A DNA stretch of 64,000 nucleotides from HLUCCA09 sp965277275. Lineage in GTDB: Bacteria > Pseudomonadota > Alphaproteobacteria > Rhodobacterales > Rhodobacteraceae. Where the stretch lies: assembly GCA_965277275.1 (NCBI GenBank), contig CBDICG010000001.1, positions 868,001 to 932,000 of the forward strand, read 5' to 3'. Position 1 is the stretch's first letter; each line of letters begins with the position of its first letter. Positions 32,558 to 43,364 of this stretch are shown here, piece by piece. The notes below the pieces were generated by a model. It was not told where the DNA came from and ran no database searches. It was given only the letters and a program-made list of their open reading frames with translations. The position numbers and the translations under genes were made by a program.

Positions 32558-33925
32558 ATGACAGCTAATCCCCCCGAACTCCGTCCCGATCTTGCGCGCG
32601 CGCAGGTGTCGGAGACGCGCCGCGACGGCCAGCCGACCATCGGCATGGTGTCGCTCGGCTGCCCGAAGGCCCTGGTGGACAGCGAGCGGATCCTCACGCG
32701 CCTGCGCGCCGAGGGCTACGGGATCTCGCCGGACTACGCGGGCGCCGACGCCGTGATCGTCAACACGTGCGGGTTTCTCGACTCCGCCAAGGCCGAAAGC
32801 CTCGAGGCGATTGGCGAAGCGCTGACGGAGAATGGCCGCGTGATCGTGACGGGCTGCCTCGGGGCCGAACCCGACTACATCACCGGCGCACACCCGCGCG
32901 TTCTCGCCGTCACCGGCCCACACCAGTACGAGCAGGTGCTTGACGCGGTCCATGACGCCGTGCCGCCCGCGCCGGATCCGTTCATCGACCTTCTGCCGGC
33001 ACGGGGCATCAGCCTGACACCCAGGCACTATTCTTACCTCAAGATTTCAGAGGGTTGCAATCACAAGTGCAAGTTTTGCATCATCCCGGACATGCGCGGA
33101 AGACTTGCCTCGCGCCCCCACGGCGCGATCCTGCGCGAAGCCGAGAGGCTGGTGGATGCGGGCGTGCGCGAGCTTCTTGTGATCAGTCAGGACACGTCGG
33201 CCTACGGCGTTGATCGCAAGGCGGACAAGCCAAAGGGAGAGGCCGCGATCACCGCGCTCGCCCGGGATCTGGGCGGCCTCGGTGCGTGGGTCCGGCTGCA
33301 TTATGTCTACCCCTACCCCCATGTCCGGGAGCTTGTGCCGCTGATGGCCGACGGGCTGGTGCTGCCCTATCTCGACATCCCGTTCCAACATGCCCATCCC
33401 GACACGCTGCGCCGGATGGCACGGCCAGCGGCCAGTGCCCGCACGCTCGATGAGATCGCTGCATGGCGTGCCATCTGCCCGGACATCACGCTGCGCTCGA
33501 CCTTCATCGTGGGCTACCCCGGCGAGACGGAGGAGGAGTTCGAGACCCTGCTTGCGTGGCTCGACGAGGCGCAGCTCGACCGTGTCGGCTGCTTCAAGTA
33601 CGAAAATGTGGATGGTGCGCGCTCCAACGCGCTTCCCGATCACGTGCCCGAGGCCCTCAAGGACGAACGCTTCGCCCGGTTCATGGAGAAAGCGCAGGCG
33701 ATCTCCGAAGCCAAACTGGCCGCGAAGGTCGGGCGCCGCATGGAGGTGCTGGTGGATCTCGTCGAGGACGACGGCGCAACCTGCCGCACGGCAGCGGACG
33801 CACCGGAGATCGACGGACACCTCTATATCGATGAGGATTTCGAGGATCTGACGCCGGGCGATCTCGTGACAGTCGAGGTCGACGAGGCGTCGGACTACGA
33901 TCTCTGGGGCAAGCGCCTGCGGTGA
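32558..33925 (+). CDS. rimO: Ribosomal protein S12 methylthiotransferase RimO
   Basis: RimO is a radical-SAM enzyme that methylthiolates Asp89 of ribosomal protein S12. The 455-aa product has the UPF0004 domain with cysteines at 35, 71 and 100 (SLGCPKALVDSE, NTCGFLDSAK, VTGCLGAEP), the radical-SAM CNHKCKFC at 167-174, PMTTase-like GYPGETEEEF and a C-terminal TRAM domain. The start is the ATG at 32558. It stands alone between gcrA and the DUF6455 pair. Confidence 0.95.
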   Translation: MTANPPELRPDLARAQVSETRRDGQPTIGMVSLGCPKALVDSERILTRLRAEGYGISPDYAGADAVIVNTCGFLDSAKAESLEAIGEALTENGRVIVTGCLGAEPDYITGAHPRVLAVTGPHQYEQVLDAVHDAVPPAPDPFIDLLPARGISLTPRHYSYLKISEGCNHKCKFCIIPDMRGRLASRPHGAILREAERLVDAGVRELLVISQDTSAYGVDRKADKPKGEAAITALARDLGGLGAWVRLHYVYPYPHVRELVPLMADGLVLPYLDIPFQHAHPDTLRRMARPAASARTLDEIAAWRAICPDITLRSTFIVGYPGETEEEFETLLAWLDEAQLDRVGCFKYENVDGARSNALPDHVPEALKDERFARFMEKAQAISEAKLAAKVGRRMEVLVDLVEDDGATCRTAADAPEIDGHLYIDEDFEDLTPGDLVTVEVDEASDYDLWGKRLR

Positions 33926-34022
33926 ATGCGGGCTGGCGCCGGGCGGAGAAGATCCTTGGCGAGCGCGCCCACGGCCGGCCACAGGATTGAGCGCCATCGC
34001 ACAGGCGAATGAAGCGCCCGTG

Positions 34023-34298
34023 CTAGTGTGGCTTGAGAGCCTGCAACGCTTCGCTGTTCGGGCAAAACTCAGGTGCCCGCGCGGCGCCCTTCGGGCCACC
34101 GGCCTGGCCGAGCCACCTCTGGCACCGCTCCGAATTCGGGCAGGCGCGGCAGATCGTTATCAGGGACGCGAACTCGTCCGGGTCCAGCCGGCCCTCGGTC
34201 ATCGCATCCGAGAAGTTCAGCCCGATGCTGCGCCCGATGGACCGGGTCAGCCAGAAGGCGACGTCCAGCTGGCCGTCGCGATCGTCGGTGTCTTTCAT
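34023..34298 (-). CDS. DUF6455-like protein (second of a tandem pair)
   Basis: The 91-aa product begins MKDTDDRDGQLDVAFWLTRS. It has an ICRACPNSERCQRWL cysteine cluster and a further Cys in PEFCPNSEALQAL, which together resemble the DUF6455 pattern. Four cysteines could bind a metal or an Fe-S cluster. The start at 34298 overlaps the preceding stop (ATGA), which decides against the longer frame. Function unknown. It looks like a duplicate of the gene before it. Confidence 0.75.
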   Translation of the reverse strand: MKDTDDRDGQLDVAFWLTRSIGRSIGLNFSDAMTEGRLDPDEFASLITICRACPNSERCQRWLGQAGGPKGAARAPEFCPNSEALQALKPH

Positions 34299-34639
34299 CT
34301 CGGAAGATCGTCCATCACGGACGCTCCTTCTCGCAGGGCATTGAACGTGTCGGCGTTGGCGCAATCCGACGGTGCCTCCGGCCCCTCGGCCCGTTCATCG
34401 CGCAATGTGGGATCGAGCCGGTGGGCCGCCATCCAAGCGGGGCATTCTCCGGACCAACTGCACCCCCGACATCGGGAAACGGCATCGGCCCAAGCCTCGG
34501 GCGGGAGGCGCCCGGCCTCCATCTCGGATTGAAGATCCAGCCCCACTACCTGAGACATCTCCAGCGCGAGCCAATAGTGCGTGCGCGGGTCGCCAAGGGG
34601 TTTGACTTTGATCGGGTCGGGTCCTGTGCGCTGCTGCAT
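34295..34639 (-). CDS. DUF6455-like protein (first of a tandem pair)
   Basis: The 114-aa product has the cysteine layout of its neighbour: SRCRGCSWSGECPAWMAAH, then PSDCANADTFNALREG. A helix with a HYWLALEMSQVVGLDLQSEM run lies between the start and the cluster. The ATG at 34639 is favoured because AAAGGTG lies seven bases upstream; an ATG at 34669 is also possible. Coupled to the following paralogue by a four-base overlap. Function unknown; it may bind a metal. Confidence 0.75.
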   Translation of the reverse strand: MQQRTGPDPIKVKPLGDPRTHYWLALEMSQVVGLDLQSEMEAGRLPPEAWADAVSRCRGCSWSGECPAWMAAHRLDPTLRDERAEGPEAPSDCANADTFNALREGASVMDDLPR

Positions 34640-34761
34640 CGGATCACCTTTCTGCGGGAGGCTATCCATTGGGGCGCCCTTTTCTGGCCGCGGCGGTTGC
34701 AGGAACTATCGCACGCGGCCGCCGCAGCAACCTTGATCGAGGTCAAGGGGCTGGCGCGGCG

Positions 34762-35472
34762 CTATCCTGCGATTTCACCCCGGCGGATGGCCTCGACCGT
34801 TTGCCGGACAGCGTCCTGACGTGCGGCATTTGGCGGGTGCGTGCCGAGGAACTCGTCCCCCGGATCCGGGATGCGCGCGAAGAACTGCGCGCCACGGAGC
34901 GGATCATATCCGGCGCTCGCCGCGATCACCGTGCCGAGGCGATCGGCCTCCAGCTCGAATTCCTTTGCAAAGCGGCGCGCGCCCACCTCCGCGCCGAGCT
35001 GCGCGGCCTCGTTGACCTCACGGCGGGTCTGACCGGCAGCCTGCGCCAGCCCTCCCAGCACCAGCGCGCCGATCTCTGCGCTCGCTTCCACCAGTTCGAT
35101 GTGTCCGGCGATGTGATGGGCGGCCTCGTGCCCCAGAATGAACGCCAGTTCGTCGGCATTGCGTGCGTCGGCGATCAGCGAGACGGTAAAGATAATGGCC
35201 GGGCGCCCCCGCCGGTCAACTGTCTGGAACGCGTTCGGAGGCTGGCCTGGCCGGTCGTCGACCAGGATCTGGAAGTTGCAATCCGTGTCTTGCGTTCGGG
35301 CGCGGCACTCGCGCTCCGCGACGGGCTCGACCTGCCGCACCACCTCGATGAAGGTCGTGACCGCGCGTTCGGCTTCGACCCGCCGCTCGGCGGCCTCCGG
35401 GGTTAGCGGCGGAGCCGTTGGCCCGCCGCAGGCCGCGACAAGGAGGAGGGCGATGAGAGCGAAAGCGCGCAT
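34762..35472 (-). CDS. M48 family metallopeptidase, lipoprotein
   Basis: The 236-aa product starts with a lipoprotein signal, ALIALLLVAACGG, with Cys15 as the likely lipidated residue. It has a zinc HEAAH motif at 115-119 and the third ligand Glu in FELEADRLG, as in M48 proteases. Two cysteines in ERECRARTQDTDCNF may pair. Related lipoproteins (for example BepA/LoiP) act on outer-membrane protein quality control, which I infer only by family. It is shorter than typical BepA and lacks TPR repeats. Confidence 0.88.
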   Translation of the reverse strand: MRAFALIALLLVAACGGPTAPPLTPEAAERRVEAERAVTTFIEVVRQVEPVAERECRARTQDTDCNFQILVDDRPGQPPNAFQTVDRRGRPAIIFTVSLIADARNADELAFILGHEAAHHIAGHIELVEASAEIGALVLGGLAQAAGQTRREVNEAAQLGAEVGARRFAKEFELEADRLGTVIAASAGYDPLRGAQFFARIPDPGDEFLGTHPPNAARQDAVRQTVEAIRRGEIAG

Positions 35473-35607
35473 GAACTGGTCCTACCGCGTTGCGATGCGG
35501 CCCTCCTGCAGTGCGCGCGTTGCCGCGATGCGCGCACTACGTCCCGAATGGCCGGTTTGGCGTGCCGGCCGGATGGACGGACGCCGCCGCAACCCTACTT
35601 CTCCGGC

Positions 35608-36000
35608 ATGGAAACGAAAGTGATCTATAACGACGCGTGCCCGATCTGCAGCCGCGAAATCCGGGCCTACGCTCACTATGCCGAGAGCTGCGATCTGCCC
35701 CTGACCTTCGCACCGCTTGGCGGCAACGGAACGGAAGGGACAGGCCTGAGCGCGGATGAGGCAGCCCGCCGGCTCCATGTGGTGCAGGACGGGCAGCTGC
35801 TCGCTGGCCTGCCCGCCTTTGTCGCGTTGTGGGAGGCAATGCCACGCTTCCGCTGGCTGGCGCGGTTCGTGTCCCTGCCTGTCGTGCGGCCGGTGGCGAA
35901 CGTGGTCTACGAGCGCGTTCTGGCCCCCGCTCTCTTTGCGATGCACCGCCGACGGCAAGCGCGCGTCGCGCCCCGTGACAGTCATCGCGACACGGGCTAG
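35608..36000 (+). CDS. DCC-family thiol-disulfide oxidoreductase-like protein
   Basis: The 130-aa product starts METKVIYNDACPICSREIRA, with the DxxCPxC motif of the DCC family (PF04134) and an LHVVQDGQLLAG loop. The family has a thioredoxin-like fold and predicted redox activity. The Cys-Pro-x-Cys pair is intact. The ATG at 35608 is chosen because the product then begins at the first beta strand. It is divergent from the M48 gene and ten bases before the next small gene. Confidence 0.88.
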   Translation: METKVIYNDACPICSREIRAYAHYAESCDLPLTFAPLGGNGTEGTGLSADEAARRLHVVQDGQLLAGLPAFVALWEAMPRFRWLARFVSLPVVRPVANVVYERVLAPALFAMHRRRQARVAPRDSHRDTG

Positions 36001-36009
36001 CCTGCGGGC

Positions 36010-36249
36010 ATGTTTACGATCGAGCATGAGTTTGACGCGTCGGTGATCACCCTTGTCGACGAGGGGGAAACGCCGCTTCAGGAGGATGTCACCGTCACGG
36101 CATTCGAAGAGTGCATCACGGTGGAACAACTCGATCCGCGCACGGACAGGATCCAGAAGATCTGCCTGTCGATGGCGCAGCTTCGCGATCTTCAGGCGGC
36201 GCTGAACCTGCCCGAGGGCGCCTATCGTCTCGGCCCGGCCGAGCCGTGA
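36010..36249 (+). CDS. Short acidic protein of unknown function
   Basis: The 79-aa product is acidic (FTIEHEFDASVITLVDEGE) with alternating hydrophobic residues that suggest a small beta-sheet protein ending in a helix (LSMAQLRDLQAALNLPEG). No Cys and no signal peptide. I recall similar short proteins beside DCC genes in Rhodobacterales but cannot confirm it. It lies nine bases after the DCC stop and may share its transcript. Confidence 0.65.
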   Translation: MFTIEHEFDASVITLVDEGETPLQEDVTVTAFEECITVEQLDPRTDRIQKICLSMAQLRDLQAALNLPEGAYRLGPAEP

Positions 36250-36298
36250 GCGGCACCACGGGGTCGACCCGGTCGCCAGCGCGGGGGCGCGGCGGATC

Positions 36299-36745
36299 GT
36301 GAAGCGCATGCCACGCCTTGCGGTGCGGGCCGTCCTTGTGGTGAACGGGCGGCTTCTGCTGGTGAACGCCTGGCCCGGGCAGCGCAGCGATTTGTGGTGC
36401 GCGCCCGGCGGCGGCGTGGAGCCCGGGGCAAGCCTGCCGGACAACCTGGCGCGGGAGGTCTACGAGGAGACCGGGCTTCGCGTCGACGTGGGCGGGCTCT
36501 GCCTTGTGAACGAATTCCACGACCCGTCGCGGGGCTTTCACCAGGTGGAGCTGTTCTTTCGGTGCACCAGTGCCTCGGATGCGATCCCGCCGGGCTGGCG
36601 CGATACCGAGAACATCGTCAACCGGTGGGCCTGGGTGCGGCAGGATGAAATCCGTGCAATGCGGGTCAAACCGGATGCGCTCGCCTCCGTTGCGTGGGAC
36701 GCGGGCGCGGTGATCTATGATCCGCTCGAGCTCATTCAGGGCTAG
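36299..36745 (+). CDS. Nudix hydrolase
   Basis: The 148-aa product has the Nudix box in GGGVEPGASLPDNLAREVYE and ETGLR. The REVYEETGL half is intact, but the Glu that normally follows the GGGVEPG turn is Ala. The catalytic Glu pair is present, so activity is likely. Members hydrolyse nucleoside diphosphates linked to other groups; the substrate here is unknown. The start may be the GTG at 36299 or the ATG at 36308. Confidence 0.88.
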   Translation: MKRMPRLAVRAVLVVNGRLLLVNAWPGQRSDLWCAPGGGVEPGASLPDNLAREVYEETGLRVDVGGLCLVNEFHDPSRGFHQVELFFRCTSASDAIPPGWRDTENIVNRWAWVRQDEIRAMRVKPDALASVAWDAGAVIYDPLELIQG

Positions 36746-36870
36746 GGGCGCACGGCGGCAACTGCTTGGCGGGATTGGGCCGCGTGGTACCCTATGCTAT
36801 CGCCAGGGATTTTGGGGTCACGGCCTACCGCGCGCCCGGTTTCGTTGCGCGCGCCATGCCCCCCGGCACT

Positions 36871-37845
36871 TCATGCAACGCCGCAGGGATGCGCCGGAAC
36901 GGCGATCGCGGCAGTGCTCCGCGGTCCGCCGGTATCCCCGGCGGCCTGAGTGCTTTCGCGCGCCTCCGGGGTCGGCGCGGGTCTTGCCACGACGCGCGCA
37001 GCGGGCACGAGGTGGACGCGGTTGCGCCCCTCCGCCTTGGCCGCATAAACGGCCATGTCCGCACGTTTCAGGATCGCCTCGAAGCTTTGCCCCGGCGGCC
37101 AGGGCGCAACGCCGATCGAGACCGTCTGCGCCACGCCGCCCACGCAGATGGCATCCGCAACCGCGAGCCGCAGCCGCTCTGCGACCCGGATCGCCGCATC
37201 CTGGCTGATCCCGGAGAGATAGAGCACGAATTCCTCCCCCCCGAACCGAGCCGCAAGATCGGGGCGGCGCATGTGCCGACGCAGGAGCCGCGCGAGATCC
37301 CGCAGGACGCGATCCCCGGCGTCATGACCATGCAGGTCGTTGACGCGTTTGAAGTGGTCACAATCCATCATCAGGACGGCCCCGCGCTCGCCCGGTTCCT
37401 GCCGGTTGGCGAGGCTGCGCTCCAGACCGCGCCGATTCAGCAGCCCGGTGAGCGGGTCGAGATCCGCCAGCTTCTGGGCCGCGTCGATCCGTGTCTCGGC
37501 GGTGCGCATCATCCGGCCTGCCTGCGCCATGAGGCGCCCCACCGCGTCACGGTGGTGTTGCGGGAGTGCTGCGCTGTCGGATGCGCCCGCCTCGAACGCG
37601 GTGAATGCCGCCTCCAGCCGCTTGACCGGGCTGATGACGGCAGAGAGCGAGAGCGCAAGCCCCGGAAGGCTCACGCACAGCACAGCAGCAATGGCCAGTG
37701 ACAGGCTGTCCGGCGGGATCGCGCCGTAGGCATTCGCGATAACCAGGGCCAGCAGCGGCCCCTGGCCGAAAACCACCGCCACGCCAACGACCTTCGCGAC
37801 GTAGGAGCGGGGCAAAACGTGATCGAGAAGGGAGTAAAGCAGCAT
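36871..37845 (-). CDS. Diguanylate cyclase with membrane anchor
   Basis: The 324-aa product has two N-terminal membrane helices (about 17-37 and 48-70) with a short HAMP-like linker, then a GGDEF domain. The active site is GGEEF at 202-206, compatible with c-di-GMP synthesis. RRPD at 193-196, five residues ahead, is a complete RxxD inhibitory site. The C-terminal 40 residues are low-complexity. C-di-GMP made here may influence adhesion or motility. It converges with the Nudix gene. Confidence 0.92.
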   Translation of the reverse strand: MLLYSLLDHVLPRSYVAKVVGVAVVFGQGPLLALVIANAYGAIPPDSLSLAIAAVLCVSLPGLALSLSAVISPVKRLEAAFTAFEAGASDSAALPQHHRDAVGRLMAQAGRMMRTAETRIDAAQKLADLDPLTGLLNRRGLERSLANRQEPGERGAVLMMDCDHFKRVNDLHGHDAGDRVLRDLARLLRRHMRRPDLAARFGGEEFVLYLSGISQDAAIRVAERLRLAVADAICVGGVAQTVSIGVAPWPPGQSFEAILKRADMAVYAAKAEGRNRVHLVPAARVVARPAPTPEARESTQAAGDTGGPRSTAAIAVPAHPCGVA

Positions 37846-37940
37846 GCCGGAACCTCTGGCCCAAACCCTGCGCCGAAAGCCCTAACGTGCGATTAATGGA
37901 ATACAGCTTTTTTGCGATATCTTTGCAAAGCGCCGGAACA

Positions 37941-37973
37941 AAAGAAAAAGGGGCCGCCGAAGCAGCCCCTTTC
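37941..37973 (-). terminator. groESL terminator
   Basis: AAAGGGGC at 37947-37954 pairs with GCCCCTTT at 37965-37972. On the minus strand the stem is followed by CCCCTTTTTCTTTTG, giving a clear U-run. It lies about 20 bases after the groL stop and fits intrinsic termination of groSL. Confidence 0.85.
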
Positions 37974-37994
37974 CCGGTGTCCTGAGACGGCAGA

Positions 37995-39629
<1,635 letters not shown>

Positions 39630-39683
39630 CTCGGTTCACTCCTTATTGGAATTCGGGAAAGGGATTACTGATGCGGCCGGCCT

Positions 39684-39995
39684 TCAGGCGGCGGCGGAAG
39701 CAGCGCTGTCCTCGATGATGCCGAGAATGTCGCTTTCCTTCATGATCAGCAGATCCTTGCCGTCGACCTTGACCTCGGTGCCCGACCACTTGCCGAACAG
39801 GATCTTGTCGCCAGCCTTGACGTCCATCGCGATGCGGTCGCCGTCGTCGTCCTTGGCGCCTGCGCCCACAGCAACAACGATGCCCTCGGCGGGCTTTTCC
39901 TTGGCGCTGTCGGGGATGATGAGGCCACCGGACGTCTTCTCGTCGCTCTCGACGCGCTCGACGAGCACACGGTCATGAAGCGGAGTAAAAGCCAT
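39684..39995 (-). CDS. groS: Co-chaperonin GroES
   Basis: The 103-aa product caps the GroEL ring. It has MAFTPLHDRVLVERVESDEKTS-like opening with the mobile loop (SGGLIIPDSAKEKPAEG) and DKILFGKWSGTEV. It leads the groS-groL operon. A CIRCE element lies 114-140 bases before its start, pointing to HrcA repression. Confidence 0.98.
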   Translation of the reverse strand: MAFTPLHDRVLVERVESDEKTSGGLIIPDSAKEKPAEGIVVAVGAGAKDDDGDRIAMDVKAGDKILFGKWSGTEVKVDGKDLLIMKESDILGIIEDSAASAAA

Positions 39996-40108
39996 GTTCT
40001 GAGTCTCCCTGGCTCAGGTTGCAATTTCGCTGGAGCGACCCATCTGTGCGGCGCCGTCCAACGTTCCGGTATCAGTCCTCCCGCCCGGGCCATGCCGGAT
40101 CAGGACTG

Positions 40109-40135
40109 TTGGCACTCATACCGGACGAGTGCTAA
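40109..40135 (-). promoter_or_regulatory. CIRCE element upstream of groS
   Basis: On the minus strand the half-sites are TTAGCACTC and GAGTGCCAA around a nine-base spacer. The consensus is TTAGCACTC-N9-GAGTGCTAA, so only one base differs. HrcA binds CIRCE to repress chaperonin genes. Position and spacing are as expected for a groESL promoter. Confidence 0.93.
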
Positions 40136-40320
40136 CGGGCGGGTATTTGGGTGAGAGCGACGCAAGTGTCAAGCGGTCGCGGCGGGGAAATTGGTCGAAC
40201 TGCAGACATCTTTCACCGCAAGAGGCCGGCGATCGGCCCCGGCAGGCGGCGCGTGAAGGGATGACGCCCAAGACGCGCGTGATAGAGTGCCGGGGCAATC
40301 CGGCGGCAAGGGATATCACA

Positions 40321-41292
40321 GTGTCAGCACCGAGCGATGCGGCGGGCTCCTCGGAGCCTCTTCGAATGGCGCAGAAGGTGCCCCGAACGGCCCTGCTGGC
40401 AACCTGCTCCATGGCGGCCGACCTTGAGATCTTCGACCTGCTGGCCGCCTCCATCGATCGCCACGTCGATTCGTCCGTCCGACATGTCGTGGTGGTACCG
40501 GGCGGAGATGTCCGTGCGTTTCAGCGCTTTGCAACCGCGCGGCGCGAGATCGTCGCCCAGGAAGATATCCTGCCGTTCCGCGTCCGAAAGGCGCCCGGGT
40601 GGCTGCGCCATCTCGGGTTTCTGTCGTCCGGCCTGAGGCGCCCCCTCTATGTTGACGGTCGCCTGCGCGCCGTGCGCGGCTGGATGCTCCAGCAGGTGCT
40701 GAAGTTCGAGTTGGCCCGCGCCGCGTCGGAAGATGCGATTGTCCACTGCGACAGCGACACGTGCTTTGTGCGCCCCCTCCGGCCGGACATGCTGTTTCCG
40801 GAAGGCAAACCCTACTTCTTCAGCACACCGCTCGCCAAGGAGATCGACGATCTGCGCGATTGGTCGGCCCGCGCCGAACGGCTGCTCGGCGTCCACCTGC
40901 CCGACGCGTTCAACAAGACCTATGTCGAAAACATGGTCGTCTGGAGCAGCATGCTCGCCCGCGACACCATGGGCGCGCTCGAAGAGCGTGCGGGGCAGCC
41001 CCTGCATGAGATCCTCCTCTCGGAACCGGCGATATCGGAGTACTTCCTCTACGGCGTCTTCGTGGACACCTACCGCCAGGATAAGGTTTCGCCGCGCGCA
41101 GTCTCCCTGTGCAAATCGCTCTGGCGCGGCGGCAGCAGCCTCGTCGGCCAAGCCAACGACATCGCTGGAAGGATCGGCGACGGCCAGGTCGCCGTTGCCG
41201 TGCAATCGACCGAGCCGCTGACGCTCGACGAGCGCGCGGCCCTCTACCGCGCGCTTGAAATGGCGGTGGCCGATTTGCATTCCGCGCCATAG
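40321..41292 (+). CDS. DUF6492-like protein with glycosyltransferase features
   Basis: The product of about 323 aa has a GT-A-like layout: VPRTALLATCSMAADLEIF at the start, a DxD-type motif in HCDSDTCFVRP, and LPDAFNKTYVENMVVWSS. This is the pattern I associate with DUF6492, in sugar-transferase contexts. I place the start at the GTG at 40321, with AAGGGA about seven bases ahead; longer upstream frames lack a start signal. It is divergent from groS. Substrate unknown. Confidence 0.68.
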   Translation: MSAPSDAAGSSEPLRMAQKVPRTALLATCSMAADLEIFDLLAASIDRHVDSSVRHVVVVPGGDVRAFQRFATARREIVAQEDILPFRVRKAPGWLRHLGFLSSGLRRPLYVDGRLRAVRGWMLQQVLKFELARAASEDAIVHCDSDTCFVRPLRPDMLFPEGKPYFFSTPLAKEIDDLRDWSARAERLLGVHLPDAFNKTYVENMVVWSSMLARDTMGALEERAGQPLHEILLSEPAISEYFLYGVFVDTYRQDKVSPRAVSLCKSLWRGGSSLVGQANDIAGRIGDGQVAVAVQSTEPLTLDERAALYRALEMAVADLHSAP

Positions 41293-41423
41293 CTCCACAG
41301 CACTCGCCGGACCCGTGGCGCGGGTGGCAGTGCGTCGCATCAGATCGCCCGATGACAAGCCGCACCAAGGCCACTATACGGCGCCCGAAACGCCGGAAGG
41401 CGTCGCAGGAAAAGGATACGGCA

Positions 41424-42344
41424 ATGACAATCCAGGTATTTGGACACAAGGCCCCCGACACCGACTCGACCGGCAGCCCGATCATCTGGGCGTGGTATCT
41501 CTCTGAAATCCAGAAAACCCCCGCCGAGGCCAAGCTTCTGGGCGAGCCGAACACCGAGGCCGCCTTCGTGCTGGAGCGTTGGAACCTGCCGAAACCGGCG
41601 ATCATCGAAGACGTCGCCGCGGGCGATGAGATCGTTATCGTCGACACCAACAATCCCAACGAGCTGCCCGCCTCCGTCAACGAGGCCCAGATCGTCGAGA
41701 TCATCGACCATCACAAGCTGACCGGCGGCCTCATGACCGCGTCGCCGATCAACATCACCGTCCGCGCCGTGGCGTGCACCGCCACCATTCTGCACGACCT
41801 GATGGGCGACGCCGCATCGGAAATGCCCGCGCCGATAAAGGGCGCGATGCTCTCGTGCATCCTGTCGGACACGCTGGAATTCCGCTCGCCCACGACCACG
41901 GATGCCGACAAGTCGCTGGCCGAGCAGCTCGCCGCGGACCTTGGCGTTTCCGTATCGGACTACGCCGCCGAGCTCTTTGCCGCCAAGTCCGATGTCTCTG
42001 CCTTCTCTGATGCGGAGCTGATCCGGATGGACAGCAAGATCGGCGAATACGGCGGCCTGAAGATGCGTGTTTCGGTGCTGGAAACGACCGCGCCCGAAAT
42101 CCCGCTGGATCGCAAAACGTCGATCATGGGCAGCATGGCGGGTGTCTGCGCCGAGGACGGGCTGGACGAGGTCATGCTCTTCGTCGTCGACATCCTGCGC
42201 GAAGAGGCGACCCTGCTGATCCCGAACGATCGGGTGAAGGCCATCGCGGAAAAGAGCTTCGGCGTTTCGATCGACGGCGATCATGTCGTCCTGCCCGGCG
42301 TCATGAGCCGCAAAAAGCAGATCATCCCAAGCCTGATGAGCTGA
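41424..42344 (+). CDS. ppaC: Manganese-dependent inorganic pyrophosphatase (family II)
   Basis: This enzyme hydrolyses PPi and uses Mn2+/Mg2+. The 306-aa product has the metal ligands His8, Asp12 and Asp14 (GHKAPDTDS) and the DHH motif at 95-97. The C-terminal SRKKQIIPSL carries the substrate-binding arginine and lysines. It lacks CBS domains, so it is the short form. The ATG at 41424 fits the family start; 24 upstream codons are dropped. Many alphaproteobacteria use family I instead, so presence of family II is worth noting. Confidence 0.95.
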   Translation: MTIQVFGHKAPDTDSTGSPIIWAWYLSEIQKTPAEAKLLGEPNTEAAFVLERWNLPKPAIIEDVAAGDEIVIVDTNNPNELPASVNEAQIVEIIDHHKLTGGLMTASPINITVRAVACTATILHDLMGDAASEMPAPIKGAMLSCILSDTLEFRSPTTTDADKSLAEQLAADLGVSVSDYAAELFAAKSDVSAFSDAELIRMDSKIGEYGGLKMRVSVLETTAPEIPLDRKTSIMGSMAGVCAEDGLDEVMLFVVDILREEATLLIPNDRVKAIAEKSFGVSIDGDHVVLPGVMSRKKQIIPSLMS

Positions 42345-42394
42345 GCGCGCGCGATGCCATCGCGCCCCGTACACACCAGAAGGAAGGCGTCGCC

Positions 42395-43285
42395 GTGACC
42401 CGTTTGATCGAAAGCCTCGCAGAGATCGCGGCACAATACGATGCACTCTTCGTCGATGTCTGGGGCGTCGTCCATGACGGGGAGCGCGCCCGGCCCGACG
42501 CCTGCGCGGCCCTGAGCGGATTTCGCCAGGGCGGCGGACGGGTGGTGCTGGTCACGAACGCGCCGCGCCCGCGCGAAAGCGTGGCCGCCCAGCTGCGCCA
42601 GCTCGGCGTGCCGGACAGCGCCTGGGACAGCATCGCCACGTCGGGCGACTCCGCGCGCCTTGCGCTCTATCACGGCATCGTCGGGCACAAGGTCTATCAC
42701 ATCGGGGCCGAGGGCGATGACAGCTTCTTTGCCCCGCTCCAGATCGACACCACGGCCGAAACAGTCACGGTCGTGCCGATGACCGAGGCGGAGGGGATGG
42801 TTGTCACGGGCCCCTCCGACCCTCATGCGGACCCCGATGCGCACAAGGGGGAGCTGCTTTTCGCGAAGACGAAGGGCTGGAAGCTCCTGTGCGCCAACCC
42901 CGATATCGTCGTCGACCGCGGAGAAACGCGGGAATGGTGCGCGGGCGCCGTGGCCCGCCTCTATACCGAGATGGGGGGAGAGAGCCTCTACTTCGGCAAG
43001 CCGCACCCGCCGATCTACGATCTCGCCCGGCGGCGGCTGACAGACGTCAATGGCGGTCGGCTGATCGAGGAGAGCCGCATCTTGTGCATCGGCGACGGCC
43101 CGAACACCGATATCATCGGCGCGATGGGGGAAGGGCTCGACTCCCTCTTTGTTTCCGGCGGGCTTGCCGCCGCAGAAACCGGAACAGGCCCCGCGCCAGG
43201 CGGACAGCCGGAGATCGACAAGGTCCAGACTGTGCTCGACGCCCATCAGACAGCGGCCACCTTTGCCATCGGCTACCTGCGCTAG
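42395..43285 (+). CDS. HAD-superfamily hydrolase (NagD-like, TIGR01459 type)
   Basis: The 296-aa product has the HAD motif DVWGVVHDGERARPDA near the start, VLVTNAPRPR, a C2 cap and IGDGPNTDIIGAMGEGLDS for motif IV. This matches the TIGR01459 group of HAD-IIA enzymes. They are phosphatases of unsettled substrate. It lies 50 bases after ppaC and may share its transcript. Confidence 0.9.
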   Translation: MTRLIESLAEIAAQYDALFVDVWGVVHDGERARPDACAALSGFRQGGGRVVLVTNAPRPRESVAAQLRQLGVPDSAWDSIATSGDSARLALYHGIVGHKVYHIGAEGDDSFFAPLQIDTTAETVTVVPMTEAEGMVVTGPSDPHADPDAHKGELLFAKTKGWKLLCANPDIVVDRGETREWCAGAVARLYTEMGGESLYFGKPHPPIYDLARRRLTDVNGGRLIEESRILCIGDGPNTDIIGAMGEGLDSLFVSGGLAAAETGTGPAPGGQPEIDKVQTVLDAHQTAATFAIGYLR

Positions 43286-43364
43286 GCACACGGCGCGCCA
43301 GTGGGCTTTCGCGGTACCATCACGCCCGTCTAGGCTGATGGCGAAACCGGGAAAGGACCCGCAC

